Numbered from the stretch's first letter, positions 44,941 to 58,503 are shown. The stretch is DNA of 64,000 nt from Sambucus nigra (GCA_949130495.1 OX422214.1:256746187-256810186); one strand, 5' to 3'. Translations and numbers: made by a program. Notes: a model not told the origin generated them from the letters alone.

Positions 44941-45484
44941 TGGCTTTGGCAAGGATATTTGGTGACATGGGAATTTTCTGAAAAGTTTTGAATTTTTCTG
45001 AGAATGTTTTCAATTATTGATGATTTTAAATATCTCCATATTTTTGTATTTTGATGATTTTTATTGGAAACTGTGAAATTTTTGGAGGATTTTATTTTTC
45101 AAAAATTTTTAGAATTTTTGGAAAATTTTGAGATTTTCGATGAATTTTTATATATACGTGGAAATTATGAAATTGGATGATTTTTTTTTTATAAAAAGGT
45201 ACAATTTTTATGAAATTTGAGATTTTATAAATTTTGATTTGTTTTGGTGATATTTAGGATTTTTTTTGAAATTTGAAATTTTTGTAACAGAATTTAAAGA
45301 GGGTGACAATAGGCTGGGGTGACCCGTGCCAGCCGACAGGGACACAAAGATTCAGGTGTCGGCCGACATAACCGTTACCCCTGTAGAAAAGGGGTGAAGG
45401 TAGCCTTCACTCTCCCCCCAAAAAATTATTTTTTCAATCTCTCTAAAATTAATTCTATCGAGTGTTTGTGATTTTTTCGGAGAA
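44941..45484. other. AT-rich flank and leader of the PMD gene
   Basis: TTTTTGAAATTTT-type low complexity to 45290, then a less AT-rich leader with two related GCCGACA motifs (CAGCCGACAGG, CGGCCGACATA) and a CT-rich tract before the ATG at 45485. Confidence 0.4.
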
Positions 45485-46415
45485 ATGGCAAATATTATGG
45501 ATGTTGAAGACTGGGCTAACATCGAGTGGTCCCTCCCCAGGGGAATGCTGGTGGGGATGAAGAATGTATATCGCGGTGCCAAGACCGTGGCGGATGAGCA
45601 AAGCTTGCTAAGGGAGCCAGCGACTCATCGCTCAGCTATAGTGCAAAATCGTGATAACTATGTGAGTATTATTATTTATTTATTTTGCCTTTTGCTTTGG
45701 TTTGAATTTGATTTCGTTAACTTGTCTATTTATCTCGAGGGGCTTATGTTATGAATGTATTTTGCAGACGAACATTCCATTGGGGAAGATTCGCTCCTGG
45801 GGATCGACGAGAGTAAAAGAGATCTGGGACATCCTTCCCGAGGAGATGAAGATTTTGGTGGACATTGCAAGCTTTGGTGCCTTAGCGAGGGCTCTTGACG
45901 AGACGTCCCGATCGACGGCGGTGCTGTGCACTATTGGAGAGCGATGGTGGGACACCACACACACCTTCCATTTTGGTATGGGTGAGATGACAATGACATC
46001 GATAGAGGTGCACCATATTTTGTGGCTACTATGTGAGGGGACGCTGGTGTGGTGAATCGATCCCTCCATCTGACTGACGCTGCAATTCGGGAGGCACTGG
46101 GGCCTATAGGACGGGTAGGCTCAAGGGAGTCCGTGAAGGTGTCCTTCCTGAAGGATACCTTACTGAAGAGGGTGATTGATGTGATCGATGTCCAGCAGTT
46201 GCGATAGGCATCCATACTGTTCATTCTGCTCTTGCCGAGGAACATTTTGGTGACAAAGAGTGGGGATGACGTGCACTTATATGTTTTTCCCTATCTCCGG
46301 GTCTTCTCTCAGATTACCAGCTTCAATTAGGGGAGCTTGACAATGGCATCTCTGCATGTCTCTCTGGATGCCTTTAGCCGCTGTTGTTAGTCGACTTTCA
46401 TCGAGGCCATGCACC

Positions 46416-46573
<158 letters not shown>

Positions 46574-46617
46574 CAATGCCTTTAATTTTTTATTCTTCGA
46601 TTATTTTTGCCTTTTTG

Positions 46618-46725
<108 letters not shown>

Positions 46726-47460
46726 AAGTTTTATTGAATTTTCTTTGTTTCCCTTTTAGGTATGGTTATATGAGATGATCGGGTGCAACACCTCATTGAT
46801 GCCTTTGCTGGCGGAGGAGGCCGATGCATGGCTAAGTATGACGAGATGGAGGAAGGAGAACAGGTCCTCGAAGGACCTTCCGACCATAAGGATGTGAGAG
46901 TCATGCTGAACTCTCTAACGAGCGACCATGTTGGCCTTTATTTTATTTCTGATTTTTTTTATCTTTTTATTTTTGGTTATATGTTAATGACCGGATTTAT
47001 TTGGACAGACGTTTCTCTATCCCTAGAGTCAGTCATTAGTGAAGATGGGAGTCACCAGCTTCCATGCTCAGATTCGGCAGTTATTGTCGCACGAGTTCGG
47101 AGACAGCTGGTATGGTATCTGGGTGAGAGGGTAGTGCAGAAGGTGATGGAAAGTGAGGTGGCGATTCCTTCATTCAATATGCGATATCTGAGGAATATGC
47201 CGAAGGGGGGTCTAATGATGACAATGGTGGGGGAACACTACTCCATATATACAGATACGGTGGGGCCGCCGCATGAATACTTAGGCTACGTGGCTAGTTG
47301 GTTGATGATGATGTCAATTTATGACGTGGGTGGTGCTCCAACTCCATCGACAGAGCGAGAGGTGGTGATGCGCTGGGGTCTTCTACTCAGGAGTCAGAGA
47401 GCGGTGCGGGTGTTGCGCATGTTCCTCTGCTCCAACATTATTCACTACCTTCGTAACTTA

Positions 47461-47551
47461 GTAAAGGAGGAAGACCCTCTAAGGTAGTGAAGACCCTCAG
47501 TCGAGACTCCTCACCGACCCCATGCGGCTCTAGAGGGTCTTCCTCCTTTAC
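47461..47551. repeat. Perfect 21-bp inverted repeat with 49-bp loop
   Basis: GTAAAGGAGGAAGACCCTCT at 47461 is exactly inverted at 47531-47551. The left arm lies in the last PMD codons (VKEEDPLR), so the right arm is an inverted copy of coding sequence. Confidence 0.9.
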
Positions 47552-47810
47552 GAGAGACAAACTTCTAGTTAGAGGTAATGTTTCTTTATTTCTCATTTGA
47601 TTCTTGCACTTTGACTTATGCGCTTTGATTTTTTAGATCATAATATTTTTTTCTTGGCTATTCCTTTTGTAGATCGTGACTGTGCGAACGTCCTGGCTAC
47701 GTGATGTCTGAGACTGGATGACCTCCATAGCTGATCATATTGGGAAGAAGGCCTATTTTTCTCCTTCGGCGATCGCTGATGATCATTTACCAACTTCGAT
47801 CTCCAGAAGT

Positions 47811-47841
<31 letters not shown>

Positions 47842-47844
47842 GGG
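47811..47844. repeat. (GT)n-(G)n tract
   Basis: About eight GT followed by an 18-19 base G run. Confidence 0.9.
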
Positions 47845-49639
47845 TCCACTTATCACCTTAACGGGAGGCTCTCTCGTCAGGATTAGTAGTGTTAGGCTAT
47901 GCTTTTAGAAAGTTCGTGATGCGTCTCAACAATTTCATTTCTTTTTGTTCTTTTATATTTTCTCTTCTGATGTACCTGAAAAAAGGACGTAAAAAATAAA
48001 CAAAAGTTTATAAATTGATGAATTTTTCATTTTAGTTATCTTGAGTTAACGACCTATTCTACGTACACTTTAATTTTTCACTGAGGGTCTTATTTGAAAA
48101 GGTAAGGACTGAATGGATTTTGGTCCATCCGTGGATAAAAGGATTGACTGGGTCTTTGTAAATAGAGTTAGTTGCATCTGTTGGTCTGTGCCCTCATGGG
48201 GCAAACTAAAGCCTATTATGAAATTTGATGAATTTCTCTATGATCGGCTTATGGGTCTTCATTAGACCTCTTTCTATCTCCCTTGGCAAATTTAACATCA
48301 ATTGGGCTAGGAGAAGATTATACCTCCATGCATAAGCCATTTTTATCCTCTGGAGGACTTGACTAAATCAATGAGGATGTCACTAGGGAGCTTATGGCAG
48401 CATCACAGGCCGTCTTAACGTCTCACCCAGTCTGCGGTGGAAGATTCAGCGGTGTCATGGGTTTATCTGAAATGGTTATGGAAGGATTTGGGTTTGAAGG
48501 TTTGTGCTAAAGAAATTTGTCAAAGGTAGCTTATGATAGCAAAGGTTGTGGAAGAAGGTGTTATGATCCCGTTGAAGCTTTTTAAGGTATATAAATGTAT
48601 TGAGCTTATAAGGGTACGTACTCAAAATGGATATTACTGGGGAAACCCAGAAAAACAATGGCTACAATAATAATGATGATGAAGCGGTACCTTTTGGCAG
48701 TTGATATGGGTCTATTACAGAGTTCTTTAAGAAGATAACTTGAGAAGGGTTTATGTAATTTGTTTGTATTTGGGTCTGGTAGGTCTATAGGTATATATGT
48801 TATATTCTGGTAGGTATGGTATCTTGTAAGTATTTGGGATTCCCGTTACTAAGGCTTCATATAAAAAAACGTTTGAAATACAAATGTTGAAATAAATGAT
48901 TATTGTGACGTATATTATCATGCCCATAGAAGATTCATTATGTCTGAACCATCTATACCAATAGACAAGGAATACATAATCCTTTTCTTAAATTAAGAAC
49001 GATGAGAGAGTCTAGTTCTTCTTGATGGGAGAAAAGAATAACATTGTGTAAAAGAGAAAGGACCGCACCCAAAGTTACTTTATAGGCTACCTACATACCT
49101 AAGTGGAAATAAATATGTTTGTAATTTATGAAAGATATTTTGGAGAGGATCAAGTCCTACGTAGTTCTTGCAAAAGTAACATAAGAGATATTTTAAAATA
49201 AAATAGAATGGTAATGAGATTTTCTTAGCGCGACGAGAGTGGAGTTAGGGATATAATTTCTCTAGTCGATCTAAATTGACTAGGAGTGCCATATCTTCTC
49301 CATCGAGGTGTGTGTGCATAGGGGTGCCACCTAACAAGATCTTCTTCACAAGGTATGTTGTAAGAGCAAGATTTTATACTTGCTCATAGCTTAGTTATTT
49401 TGGCTTACCCGTTACAAACCATTACTACAAATCGAAAACTACATCTGTTTATGCTTCCATGATCATTTGAAGATGAGTTAAGTGACCGCGCTTTGTGTCC
49501 GAAATTCAAGCAGTTGGAATCATCACGAACATTTTATGGAGGTATACGAACTTGTGGTTTTGATTTTACTCAGTCAAATTATATTGGAATGTTTGTTTTT
49601 ACTTGAGTCTTTTTTATAAATCTATTTTTAAAATATTTT

Positions 49640-49900
49640 TTTTAATTTTTTAGTTCGTTGGAACGAGTTTCCAATCTCGTTAGAATAAGATCCTTTTCTC
49701 ATTGGAACGAGATCAAATCTCATTGGAATTAAGTGTTGTTTTCGTTATAAACGACTTCAAATGAAAGGGGCTCTGTTTGACAAAACCACTCACGTTGAAA
49801 GGACGATCAAACGAAACTGACATCTTATTCGAACAAGACTTCACCTCATTATAACGACTCGTTCAAACGAGACCCATTTTCATTCAAATAAAATCTCCAC
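49640..49900. repeat. CTCGTTCGAACGA-type motif cluster 2
   Basis: Degenerate copies such as AGTTCGTTGGAACGAGTTTC, ATCTCGTTAGAA, CTCATTGGAACGAGAT, CTTATTCGAACAAG and CTCGTTCAAACGAG recur about every 20-40 bases. Possibly the U3 region of an LTR. Confidence 0.5.
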
Positions 49901-50585
49901 CTCGAAATATGTGTTTTCTTATAGAAAGGATTCGTTTGATCAGTTTTAGACAATTCTTTTGGTGAAAATCAATTGCAATACCTACACCAAAAGTTTTCAT
50001 CTTTGTGTTATTCAAAAACACTTTTGTTTTCCAAATCACACATCCCTTATATAATTTATTGAGTTTTGTCAAACCCAAGTTTCCATGCACTACATCAAAC
50101 CCTTGTAGAGTTTACTCTACTATTAAATTGTGGAGCCGAGGCTCTACGATTGAAGAAGAAAGGATTTCGATATACTGAGGCTAATTAGTGGAAATCGAGG
50201 GAAGAGTTGGTTCATGTGGATGGTACTGAATTGTGACGTATCTGTTGAAGATTTGAAGACCTGTGCATTATATTTAATATAGCTCTAAGTAGTTTGTAAG
50301 TCATCGACTTTGTTGAATTCTTAACAGTGCTGAAATCTATGTTTTTCCCAAAAGGAATTTTTTCTCAGTTTCTTCTTCTGTGTGTTTGGTTTGATTGGAA
50401 AATTTAATTTTGACTTTATCTTGCATGCACACATTAATCTAATCTAGATAAACTTTGATAAAAAAATGGATCTTATGTGTGCGTAGCCTGATATACAAAC
50501 TATTCATACAAACTCACTTTCTCAAATTAGTATCAAAATCAGTTACATTAAGTTTTTGTGTGATATTTTAAAGTTTGGGTTTTTA

Positions 50586-51990
50586 TGGATAATTTCTATA
50601 ATAGGCTATCTGTTTTCGATGGATATAATTATGCTTAATAAAAATCTCAAATGAGTCAATTGTGAAAGCAATTGATGAACGTGTCTGAATTGTTTGTGAA
50701 AGAGGGTGGACACCACCCGCTGTGACTAATGTCGATGGCTAAAGTACTATACCCATCACCACTTGGATGGAGGATGAACTAAAATGTAGTAATTTTAAGT
50801 CTCATGGTTTATGTGCTATTTCTAGAGCCGTCACCTCTAACTATTTCCACTGTGTCATGACGTGTACCGTGTGTAAGGAAGCATGGGATATCTTCCAACT
50901 GACTCATGAGGGTACCAAAGCTGTGAAAATTTCTAAGCTACAAATTCTCACCATACAATTTGAGACCATTACTATGCTAAAGACTTAGTCATTTGATGAG
51001 TTTCATGCTCAATCACCTGATATCGTTAACTTTTGTTTTAATTTAGGTGAAAAAATTCCTAAGACGCACGTTTCGAAAAAGATTTTGAGATCCCTTATGT
51101 CCCGATTTATTCCTAAGGTCACTGTTCTTAATTCGTTAGGAATTTTAGATACTCGTAGGTTAGAAAAACTTGTAGGAGACCTTCAAACTTATGAAATTGA
51201 TATGTTTCCCCAAACTGTTAAACCTAAGGAAAAGGAATTTCTTTAAAAGTTCAATCTAAAAATAAAGAGAAGGTTCCTTTTGACTCCGAGTATGATTTTG
51301 ATATTGATGATCTTGCCCTTTTTTACAAAAAATTGCAAAAAATTTCTCAAGATAAGAAAAGAAAATGCTTCCAAAGATAACAATAGTTTTGAGAAAGATA
51401 AAAAGTTGAATTTTTTTAAAAAAGCAAGAAGAGAGTACCTTAAAAAACACGAGGATAGATATTATGCGTGCGAGGGTAAGGGTCTGAAAGATCAAAAGTG
51501 TGTTACGAGGTTAAATAAATAAGGCAAAGATAACGCTAGCTTAAATGCCACGCTTAGTGATAGCGATGTAGATTCAATGGATTTTAGGGACGAATCACTG
51601 CATTAATGGCTAGTCATGTTGGTTCCTCGAGTATGTCTCACGCTGATGAGAATGCTTCCAAACATGATGACCTCGATAGTGAGTCTAGTTGTTTCGAAGA
51701 GAGTGCAGGAGATGAAGTTTTGAGTGAGGGACAGAGTGACCTTCAACGTGCTTATGCCGAGTCCTTTAAAATGAAAAAAGTAAATAAAAGTTTGGCGCAT
51801 TGGGTATTATCTGTAGAGAATAATTTGAGAGAGTCAAGAGAGTACGAGTCCTCGATGAGAGTTTATTTGGGAGAGAGAGTAGTTTTAGTGAAGGGAAAAA
51901 ATAGTGACTTGACCAACAAAGTGTCTAGTCTTACAAGAGATCTTCAAGCCTCATTAGAGACTCATGAGAAACTTGAAGCCCTTTTATCCT
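50586..51990 (+). pseudogene. Copia gag remnant
   Basis: Blocks: VFDGYNY after the start, TWMEDELKCSNFKSHGL (50770), AWDIFQLTHEGTKAVK (50880), KEFLKV/SDYDFDIDDLALFYKKLQK-like (51290), and a coiled-coil part at 51606-51992 (KGKNSDLTNKVSSLTRDLQA). Gag packages element RNA. A zinc knuckle appears only further on as CTYCKRRGHLREFF (about 52255), in which the last Cys is Phe. Stops at 50988 and elsewhere. Confidence 0.72.
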
Positions 51991-52434
51991 AACTCTAGAA
52001 AGATCTCAAATGTACCCGGGAGGTTAAGGTTACTATAGAGGATACATCAAAGAAGGTAGGAAAGATGTTCCTTGGTCCCGCTTTAGGTTTTAAAGAGAGG
52101 CAAGGAATATGTTACGAAGGTGCATCCACTTCCCACGCCACACCGAAACTGGTTCCTAAATTTGTGGTGGATCCATATGGGCCTTGACCTAACCCATAAA
52201 AGAGAATTCAAACTAAATGAGCGAACTAAGGTAGACCCAAACAAGTCTATGTTTGCACCTATTGCAAAAGGAGAGGTCACCTTAGGGAATTTTTCTACAA
52301 GTTAGGGAGAAATAGACATACACATATTCCCATGCACCGTTATAGAAAATTTACTTATGTTTTAGATCAAGTTGAGTTCTTAGTCGCGACTTCTCATAGA
52401 TTAATGGAAGAATTTCAAAGGATGTCTATGCCTC

Positions 52435-53090
52435 TTGAGAATGCTTCCGACGTTTCCACTAGAGCTCATAACGATATGGGAATCTACTTGGATGCATAAG
52501 AAAGATGACAAAGCCCTTACTCTTCACATTTCTCTCAAGGTTCAAAACACTTTCCAAGGTTATTTTGATAGTGGGTGCTTTAGGCACATGACTGATGACA
52601 AGTCGTATTTTACCAACCTTGTGGATCGTAAGGAAGACAAAGTCACCTTTGGAGATGGTAGTAGTTCTAGTACTTTAGGACATGGTTATGTTGAGATACC
52701 CGGATGTCCTAAACTAGACAATGTGTTGTATGTTAAAGGGTTGAAAGAAAACTTGATTAACATAAGCCAACTTTGTGATCCAAACTTTGCGATAAAGTTT
52801 GATCGGTTTGAGTGTCACGTTTATGATTAATCCAGTGATCTATTATTTTATGGAGTGAGGACCAACGATAATTGCTATGGGATCATTCCTAAATCCTCCT
52901 TTGTATGCAATAATTCCATGGTCTCCTCTATGGACCTTTGGTATCAACGACCGGGTAATGTTAACTTTAGAGAAATTGAGAAATTAGTGAAAAAAGACCT
53001 AGTTTGTGGCTTACCATCGCTTAGGAAACCAACTTCCTCGATTTATGGTCCTTGCAAATATTTAAAACAATTTTATAGTTCCCATTGAAA
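52435..53090 (+). pseudogene. Copia protease and gag-pre-integrase remnant
   Basis: The aspartic protease motif GYFDSGCFRHMTDDKSYF is at about 52560; it is followed by VTFGDGSS and LKENLINISQLCD. The pre-integrase part SSMDLWYQRPGNVNFREIEK is at 52930, where the usual LWH is LWY. The frame is open from 52435 to 52830 and from 52855 to 53088. Confidence 0.75.
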
Positions 53091-53800
53091 GTTGAACGCC
53101 ATTACCACTTTGCGTGTGTTGGAGTTAATACACATGGATCATATGGGTCCTATATATGGAGATCATTGGTGGTAAGAGATACATTCTCGTGATGGTCAAT
53201 GATTTTTTGAGATACTCTTTGTGGGGTTTCTTAGAGAAAGGTCCGATGCTGTTGAGTTTCTAATAACCAAGTGTTGTGTCTTACAAAAATAACAAGGTGT
53301 CACAATTGATCAGATGCATACTGACAACGATATTAAATTAAAAAAAGCCAAAGTGGATAGCTATTGTGATGGAGTGGGATTCAAACACGAGTTTGATGCC
53401 GTTTGTATTCCTCTACAAATGGGGATAGTTGAGAGGAAGAACTGGACGATTCAAGAAATGTCTAGATCCACGTTTCTTGGGAAAACGTGAATAGACATTT
53501 TTGGGCAGAGGTGGTTAATGCTACATTCCATACGGTGAATCATGTATATCTTCGTCCACACATGTTACACACATTGTATGAGTTGTGGACAGGGTAGAAA
53601 CCCAACCTATTGTATTTTCATGTCTTTTGGAGTACTTGCTACATCTTGAGAGACAGAGAACACTTAGGAAAGTTTCACTGCCAAAGTGATCAGGGGATAA
53701 TTTTAGGTTATTAATTGTCGAGTAGGACTTATAGGGTGTTTAACCTTGCAAGATCTAAGGTTATGGAGTCAATAAACGTCATGATTAAAGACGATAAAAT
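53090..53800 (+). pseudogene. Copia integrase core remnant
   Basis: HMDHMGPIYGDHWW (53131), MHTDNDIKL (53310) and GVGFKHEFDAVCIPLQMGIV with ERKN (53375-53440) mark the D, D and E regions of the core. Frames change and stops are frequent. Confidence 0.68.
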
Positions 53801-54099
53801 GCCGACGTCTACTGAACCTGACCCTAGTGTGAGGATGATGCACCCCTGGTGATGATCCCATCATTCCTTGAAGTACTGGTGAACTCTACGCTTTATTTAG
53901 AGGATCCATCCTCTTGGGATTGAAAGAGTCATAAATCCTCTGCTATACTTGGTGATCCCACACTAGGTATCAAGACTCACACTCAACTTGAGAATATGGT
54001 TAGTTACTTTTGCTACCCCTCCTCAGTCAATCCCAAGAACGTGAAAGAAGCACACAAGGACGAGTATTGGATATCCACAATCTATGAAAAGTTGATTCA

Positions 54100-54800
54100 A
54101 TTTTGAAAGAATGATGTCTGGGCATTAATCCCCGACCTAGCAAGACTAATGCTCTTGGTACCAAGTGGATTTACAAGAATAAAATTGATGAGAATGTGAC
54201 CATACTTCGCAATAAGGCTAGGCTGGCCGCTCAAGGCTACACACAAATTGAGGGTATAGACTTTGACGAGACATTCACTCCTGTTGCTAGGATTGAGTCC
54301 GTTCACTTACTACTCTCCATAACATATCATATACGCTTCAAGTTATATAAAATGCATATCAAAAGTGCCTTCCTTAAAGGGTTTCTATACGAGGAAATGT
54401 ACGTGGAACAACCAAAGGGGTTTGAAGACCCAAAGCATTAGGGACACATCTTTTATCTCAAGAAGGCCCTGTATGATTTAAAGTAAGCATCCCTTCTTGG
54501 TACGGGAGGCTCACTTCCTATCTCTTACCTCGTGGATTCAAGAGAGGGAGAGTGGATAAGAAGTCGTTTGTGAGGAAAGAGAGAGTGGTGCTATATTGAT
54601 TGCCCAAGTCTATGTGGATGACATATTATGTGGATCCATGTGCTCCCGATATGATAACACTTTTAAGGAGGAGGTAAAAAGAGAGTTTAAGATGCTTATG
54701 GTTGGTGAGATTACATTCTTCTTAGGCATCCAGGTGCGTCAACTTGAGGATGGGATATTCATATTTCAATCCAAATATATTTAGGACCTAGTGAAGAAGT
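54100..54800 (+). pseudogene. Copia reverse transcriptase remnant
   Basis: GTKWIYKNKIDEN, ARLAAQGYTQIEGIDFDETF and PVARIESVHLLLSI are at 54155-54320. MHIKSAFLKGFLYEEMYVEQ is at 54352 and the catalytic box QVYVDDILCGS at 54602. Two or more frame breaks lie between 54440 and 54596. Confidence 0.8.
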
Positions 54801-55579
54801 TTGGTTTAGACTCTGCTAAGCACTCATGCACCCCTATGTGTATATCGACTAATCTTAGAAAAGACACTTTAAATAAGGACGTAGAGCAAACCCTTTATAG
54901 GAGCATGATAGATTGTCTTCTCTACTTGACCGCTAGTCGTCCCGATATTTCCTTTAGCATTGGAGTTTATGCGCAATACCAACGTCCCCGAATGAGTCTC
55001 ACTTGCTCGCACTTAAAACAAAATATCAAATACATTAGTAACACTCTTTCCTATGGTATTTGGTATTTCTTTGATATCGATGACCATTTGTTCGCCTATT
55101 CAGATACCGATTGGGCTGGGGATTTTGATGGTTGTAGGAGTACCTTGGGTGGGTGTTTTTACTTTGGGAGTGATCTTGTCTCTTGATTGTGAAAGAAGCA
55201 AAACTCCATATCTTTGTCCACGACCGAGACTGAGTATATTGCCACCGGGAGTTTTTGCGCACAACTCTTATGGATGAAGCAAATATTGGAAGATAATGGT
55301 ATTTCCCGTGGCACAATGACTATTTCATGTGATCATACGAGTGCAATTCATATATCCCGTAGTCATGTCAAATATTCCCACACGAAGCACATTAGGATAT
55401 GTGAGTATTTTATTCGTGATTTCATTGAGGAGAAGGTCGTGTACTTGAGCTTTGTGAGCACCGAAAGTCAATTAGCTGATATTTTCACAAAACCTTTAGA
55501 TGCACTTAGATTTGAGAATTTTAGGAAGTCTTTGGGTATTTGCTCAGTTGATTGTGTTTCGATAATTTATGTTGTGTAG
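54791..55579 (+). pseudogene. Copia RNase H and C-terminus remnant
   Basis: ASRPDISFSIGVYAQYQ (54940), SDTDWAGDFDGCRSTLGG (55100), STTETEYIATGSFCAQLLWM (55215) and ESQLADIFTKPLDALRFENF (55467) are the usual copia RNase H blocks in order. The first half is in one frame to 55186 and the second in another from 55214. Confidence 0.8.
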
Positions 55580-56650
55580 TGTGATTTTCATGTTCATATC
55601 TTTTGTTCCTATTGCTAGATTGTATTACTATTGCATTGTTTATGGTTTTTTGATATATTTAAAAAATTCAAAAAGATTTTTGGTTTTTAAGAAAAATATT
55701 GAAAAATTCCAAAAAGATTTATTTTTGATAAAATTTTTGAAAAAGGTAAAATGATTTTTGTATTTTCGCTTTTCACCGATATTCGGATCACCCTTACATT
55801 CCATCATTCATGTGACTTTTTCATGATGTTTTGAGACATGTCTTTGTTTCTTTAGTGTGCTTAATAATGTGTGGATAACATTTCGTTATTCATTGATGAT
55901 TAGTTTCTTTATGCTAGAATCTTTTTCTCCTTTATTGTCCACATGCACAAAGTTTTTGAACCTTATGCTTGCTATCATGTGTCAAATACGGTATTCTCAT
56001 GTCAATAGTATTTAATAGCAAACCAAATGTATTAGAGATAAGTTGTGCTTGTAAGAACCATTGCCCATATTTCATTTTTTTAAAAAATTATTATTAATTA
56101 AGCAATGGAAAGGGGCTACGAAAGAGCAAAAAATTCTCTTTGCGTTAAAAAGTCACCATTTGCAAAAGAGCCTAAAAGATTAACGACACACAAAAACAGA
56201 AGTGCTAAGGCCAATTTTATATTTCATTGATGATTTGCTACATATGAGCATTATGATATCTTCAAATATATTTGAAAGTGAATTCTTATATATGTGAGAT
56301 TTTGAGGGTGTTATAAAGTAGAAGATCAATGGGTTTGCACAACGGACTTTCTTGAAAAGAATTAAATAGTTTGACATTATTGATTTGAGAATCATTTAAA
56401 ACTCTTAAGATGTGTGAAAACTCGCCTATTTTAATACGTAGTGGCCAATCCTCTACTAAAATAAAATAGGAATCCTGTATGTTTTCATTCTCAGCATCAC
56501 TGGCGCAATGAGCAATATATATATAACGAATAAAAACCATACATCTAAATGAAAAAAATCAACAACATGCATAAATAAATAAACGTGAACCGAATAAACC
56601 ACTCGTCAATAAAAATAATCATCCAACTGAAATTAAAATTGAATAACGAT
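55580..56650. other. 3' flank of copia element, no gene recognised
   Basis: AT-rich with AAAAAGATTT-like repeats near 55670-55740. The candidate PPT is at 56103. Minus frames at 56180-56540 have no known similarity. Confidence 0.4.
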
Positions 56651-57615
56651 ATAACATCTCTGACATAAATTAAAGTCCTATATCACTACGGGCAATGTGC
56701 CCAAAAGGATATACTAGAATAAGGAATCCTATCTCGATAGAAAGAGCTGAGGTAGCTAAGTCAATCTTGTAGCATCCATAGCTACTGCAATGGAAAAAAT
56801 ATCTATCCCTGCCGCTGCTTCACACCTGGGATTTTTAAAAGAAGAACAAGAAAAATAAAATTGCCCGTAGGTCAAAGGCCGAAAATGTCTAAAAATATTT
56901 TACAAGTAATTAAATGATTTAAATCAATAAAACACATAGTGTATTACTTTCATAATTAATTTACTGATCGCACTCACATGAGATAAAACCTCACTTCTCA
57001 TCTATAGTGCGCACCTAACATATTCATTTTATTATCCCGTCTAACTCGGACGAAAACTGCTATCCAATCCCAAAACCTGCTAGTAGTCACAATTAGCTAA
57101 GTATATACTACCCTCACTAGGTATACATTCATCAATAATATCATAGCGACACACGTGCTATAAATAAATATTCACACAATAAATATAACATAGCTACACC
57201 CGTACTATAAATAGATATACACATTATATCGTATAAACATACATATATATCACTCACTATATATGTATACCCGTATTTCCAGAGCATGGACCTCGTGGAT
57301 ACATCCCTCGTATGCTATCGGGATCCAGGTATAACACGTACCACAAGTGGGACACTGGGTCAGAATTTCAAACCCAAACCCAAATGTAGATAAACAAATG
57401 GAGGCGGCTATTAACATACATCCCAGGGTCACAACCATACCATATCACACCCAACCGTTCTCCAAACCAACATTTATCCTCACACATGGATAATGCCCAT
57501 GCAAAAGTACTATGACCTAGGGAATCAATCCAACACATTTGGTCCACACTACTCACTACACGCAACCCCCTAACGATAGCACTTTTGAGTAGGTATGTTT
57601 AATATAAACATGTAG

Positions 57616-57683
<68 letters not shown>

Positions 57684-57860
57684 AAGTACTGACCTCGTAC
57701 GCGCGTCCCATAGAATACTAGTCTCTCGATCCCCAAGTTCGAGCCGACTTCCTGATTATACATATAGGTATACACTCACTTGAATTTCCGGTCCGTGTCA
57801 CTCGAATCCGTCTATCCATTGGCCTAATACACATACCGAACCCTAGAAATATTCCCCAGT
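56651..57860 (-). repeat. Distal part of a Tekay/Del-like LTR, minus orientation
   Basis: The minus strand reads GGATAGCAGTTTTCGTCCGA, TCTCATGTGAGTGCGATCAG and CCCAGGTGTGAAGCAGCGGC and closes GAGATGTTATA near 56651. I read it as the continuation of the LTR that begins at 61860, separated from it by the solo LTR at 57861-60496. Confidence 0.45.
57616..57682. repeat. (GC)n(AC)n(AT)n compound microsatellite
   Basis: GCGCGC, about 24 AC units, then AT units. Confidence 0.92.
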
Positions 57861-57984
57861 TACAGTACCTATGCCTAAGATTTTATCTTTTTCCATGTAA
57901 AGTTGTGTTTATGAATTCTTATTGAGATTGAACCATCATCGTAGCCTTCGTGCTCGTCGAATCGGAGTTTTCATAGCATAAAGT

Positions 57985-58260
57985 TCATTTCATCGGAAAC
58001 ATAAGTCATTCGAATGAGGATCTTTATCATTCGAACAAAGTTCGAATGAGCTTTTAACGACTTGGAAAATGGTCGACTATCCCTGCTCTTTGGAATCCCG
58101 TGGAAGTATGTGTTTGAACGAAGTTCTTTATCGTTCGAACGAGGGGCTTTTCCGTTCGAATGAGGTACTTCTCACGTCCTAGTTAACACTAGTTTTTGGC
58201 CTATTAAAACCTCGTTACATGCTCGTTCGAATGAGATTAGATGTTGTTCGAATGAACGCA
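57985..58260. repeat. CTCGTTCGAACGA-type motif cluster 3
   Basis: About nine copies, e.g. CATTCGAATGAGG, CATTCGAACAAAG, CGTTCGAACGAGG, CGTTCGAATGAGG and CTCGTTCGAATGAG, in 275 bp. It lies upstream of the TATA-like box of the proposed LTR, i.e. in U3. Confidence 0.6.
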
Positions 58261-58463
58261 CCTGAAATTTGGTATTTCGAGTTGCACTTATGGGCTATCG
58301 AATTTTGGACCCTTGGATTGATGATGTGTTGGTCTCTGAGGAACCAAATGATAAACAATGTGTATAACATATGGGGATTGGGTTTTAAATCATTTTGTGG
58401 GTTATTTTGGGGTTATAATAAAAGAGAAAGGGTGGGTCTTCCCCCACCATTTTCATCAGCCAT

Positions 58464-58470
<7 letters not shown>

Positions 58471-58498
<28 letters not shown>
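58471..58498. repeat. (CT)n microsatellite
   Basis: About 14 CT units, about 60 bp after the TATA-like sequence at 58410. Confidence 0.9.

Positions 58499-58503
<5 letters not shown>

Larger units (their letters stand above)
47552..50526. other. No gene recognised; probable LTR of the copia element at its end
   Basis: Contains a GT then G-run tract (47811-47844), AT-rich sequence, the motif cluster at 49640-49900, and probably the 5' LTR of the copia element up to 50526. The LTR start was not determined. Confidence 0.4.
50527..56120 (+). mobile_element. SIRE/Maximus-like Ty1/copia element, degenerate
   Basis: A PBS-like TTAGTATCAAAATCAG (tRNA-Met type with changes) at 50527 precedes gag, protease, integrase, reverse transcriptase and RNase H blocks in copia order, all on the + strand. 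A purine tract GCAATGGAAAGGGG at 56103 is a candidate PPT. I found no pair of LTRs, so the borders are approximate. Confidence 0.75.
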
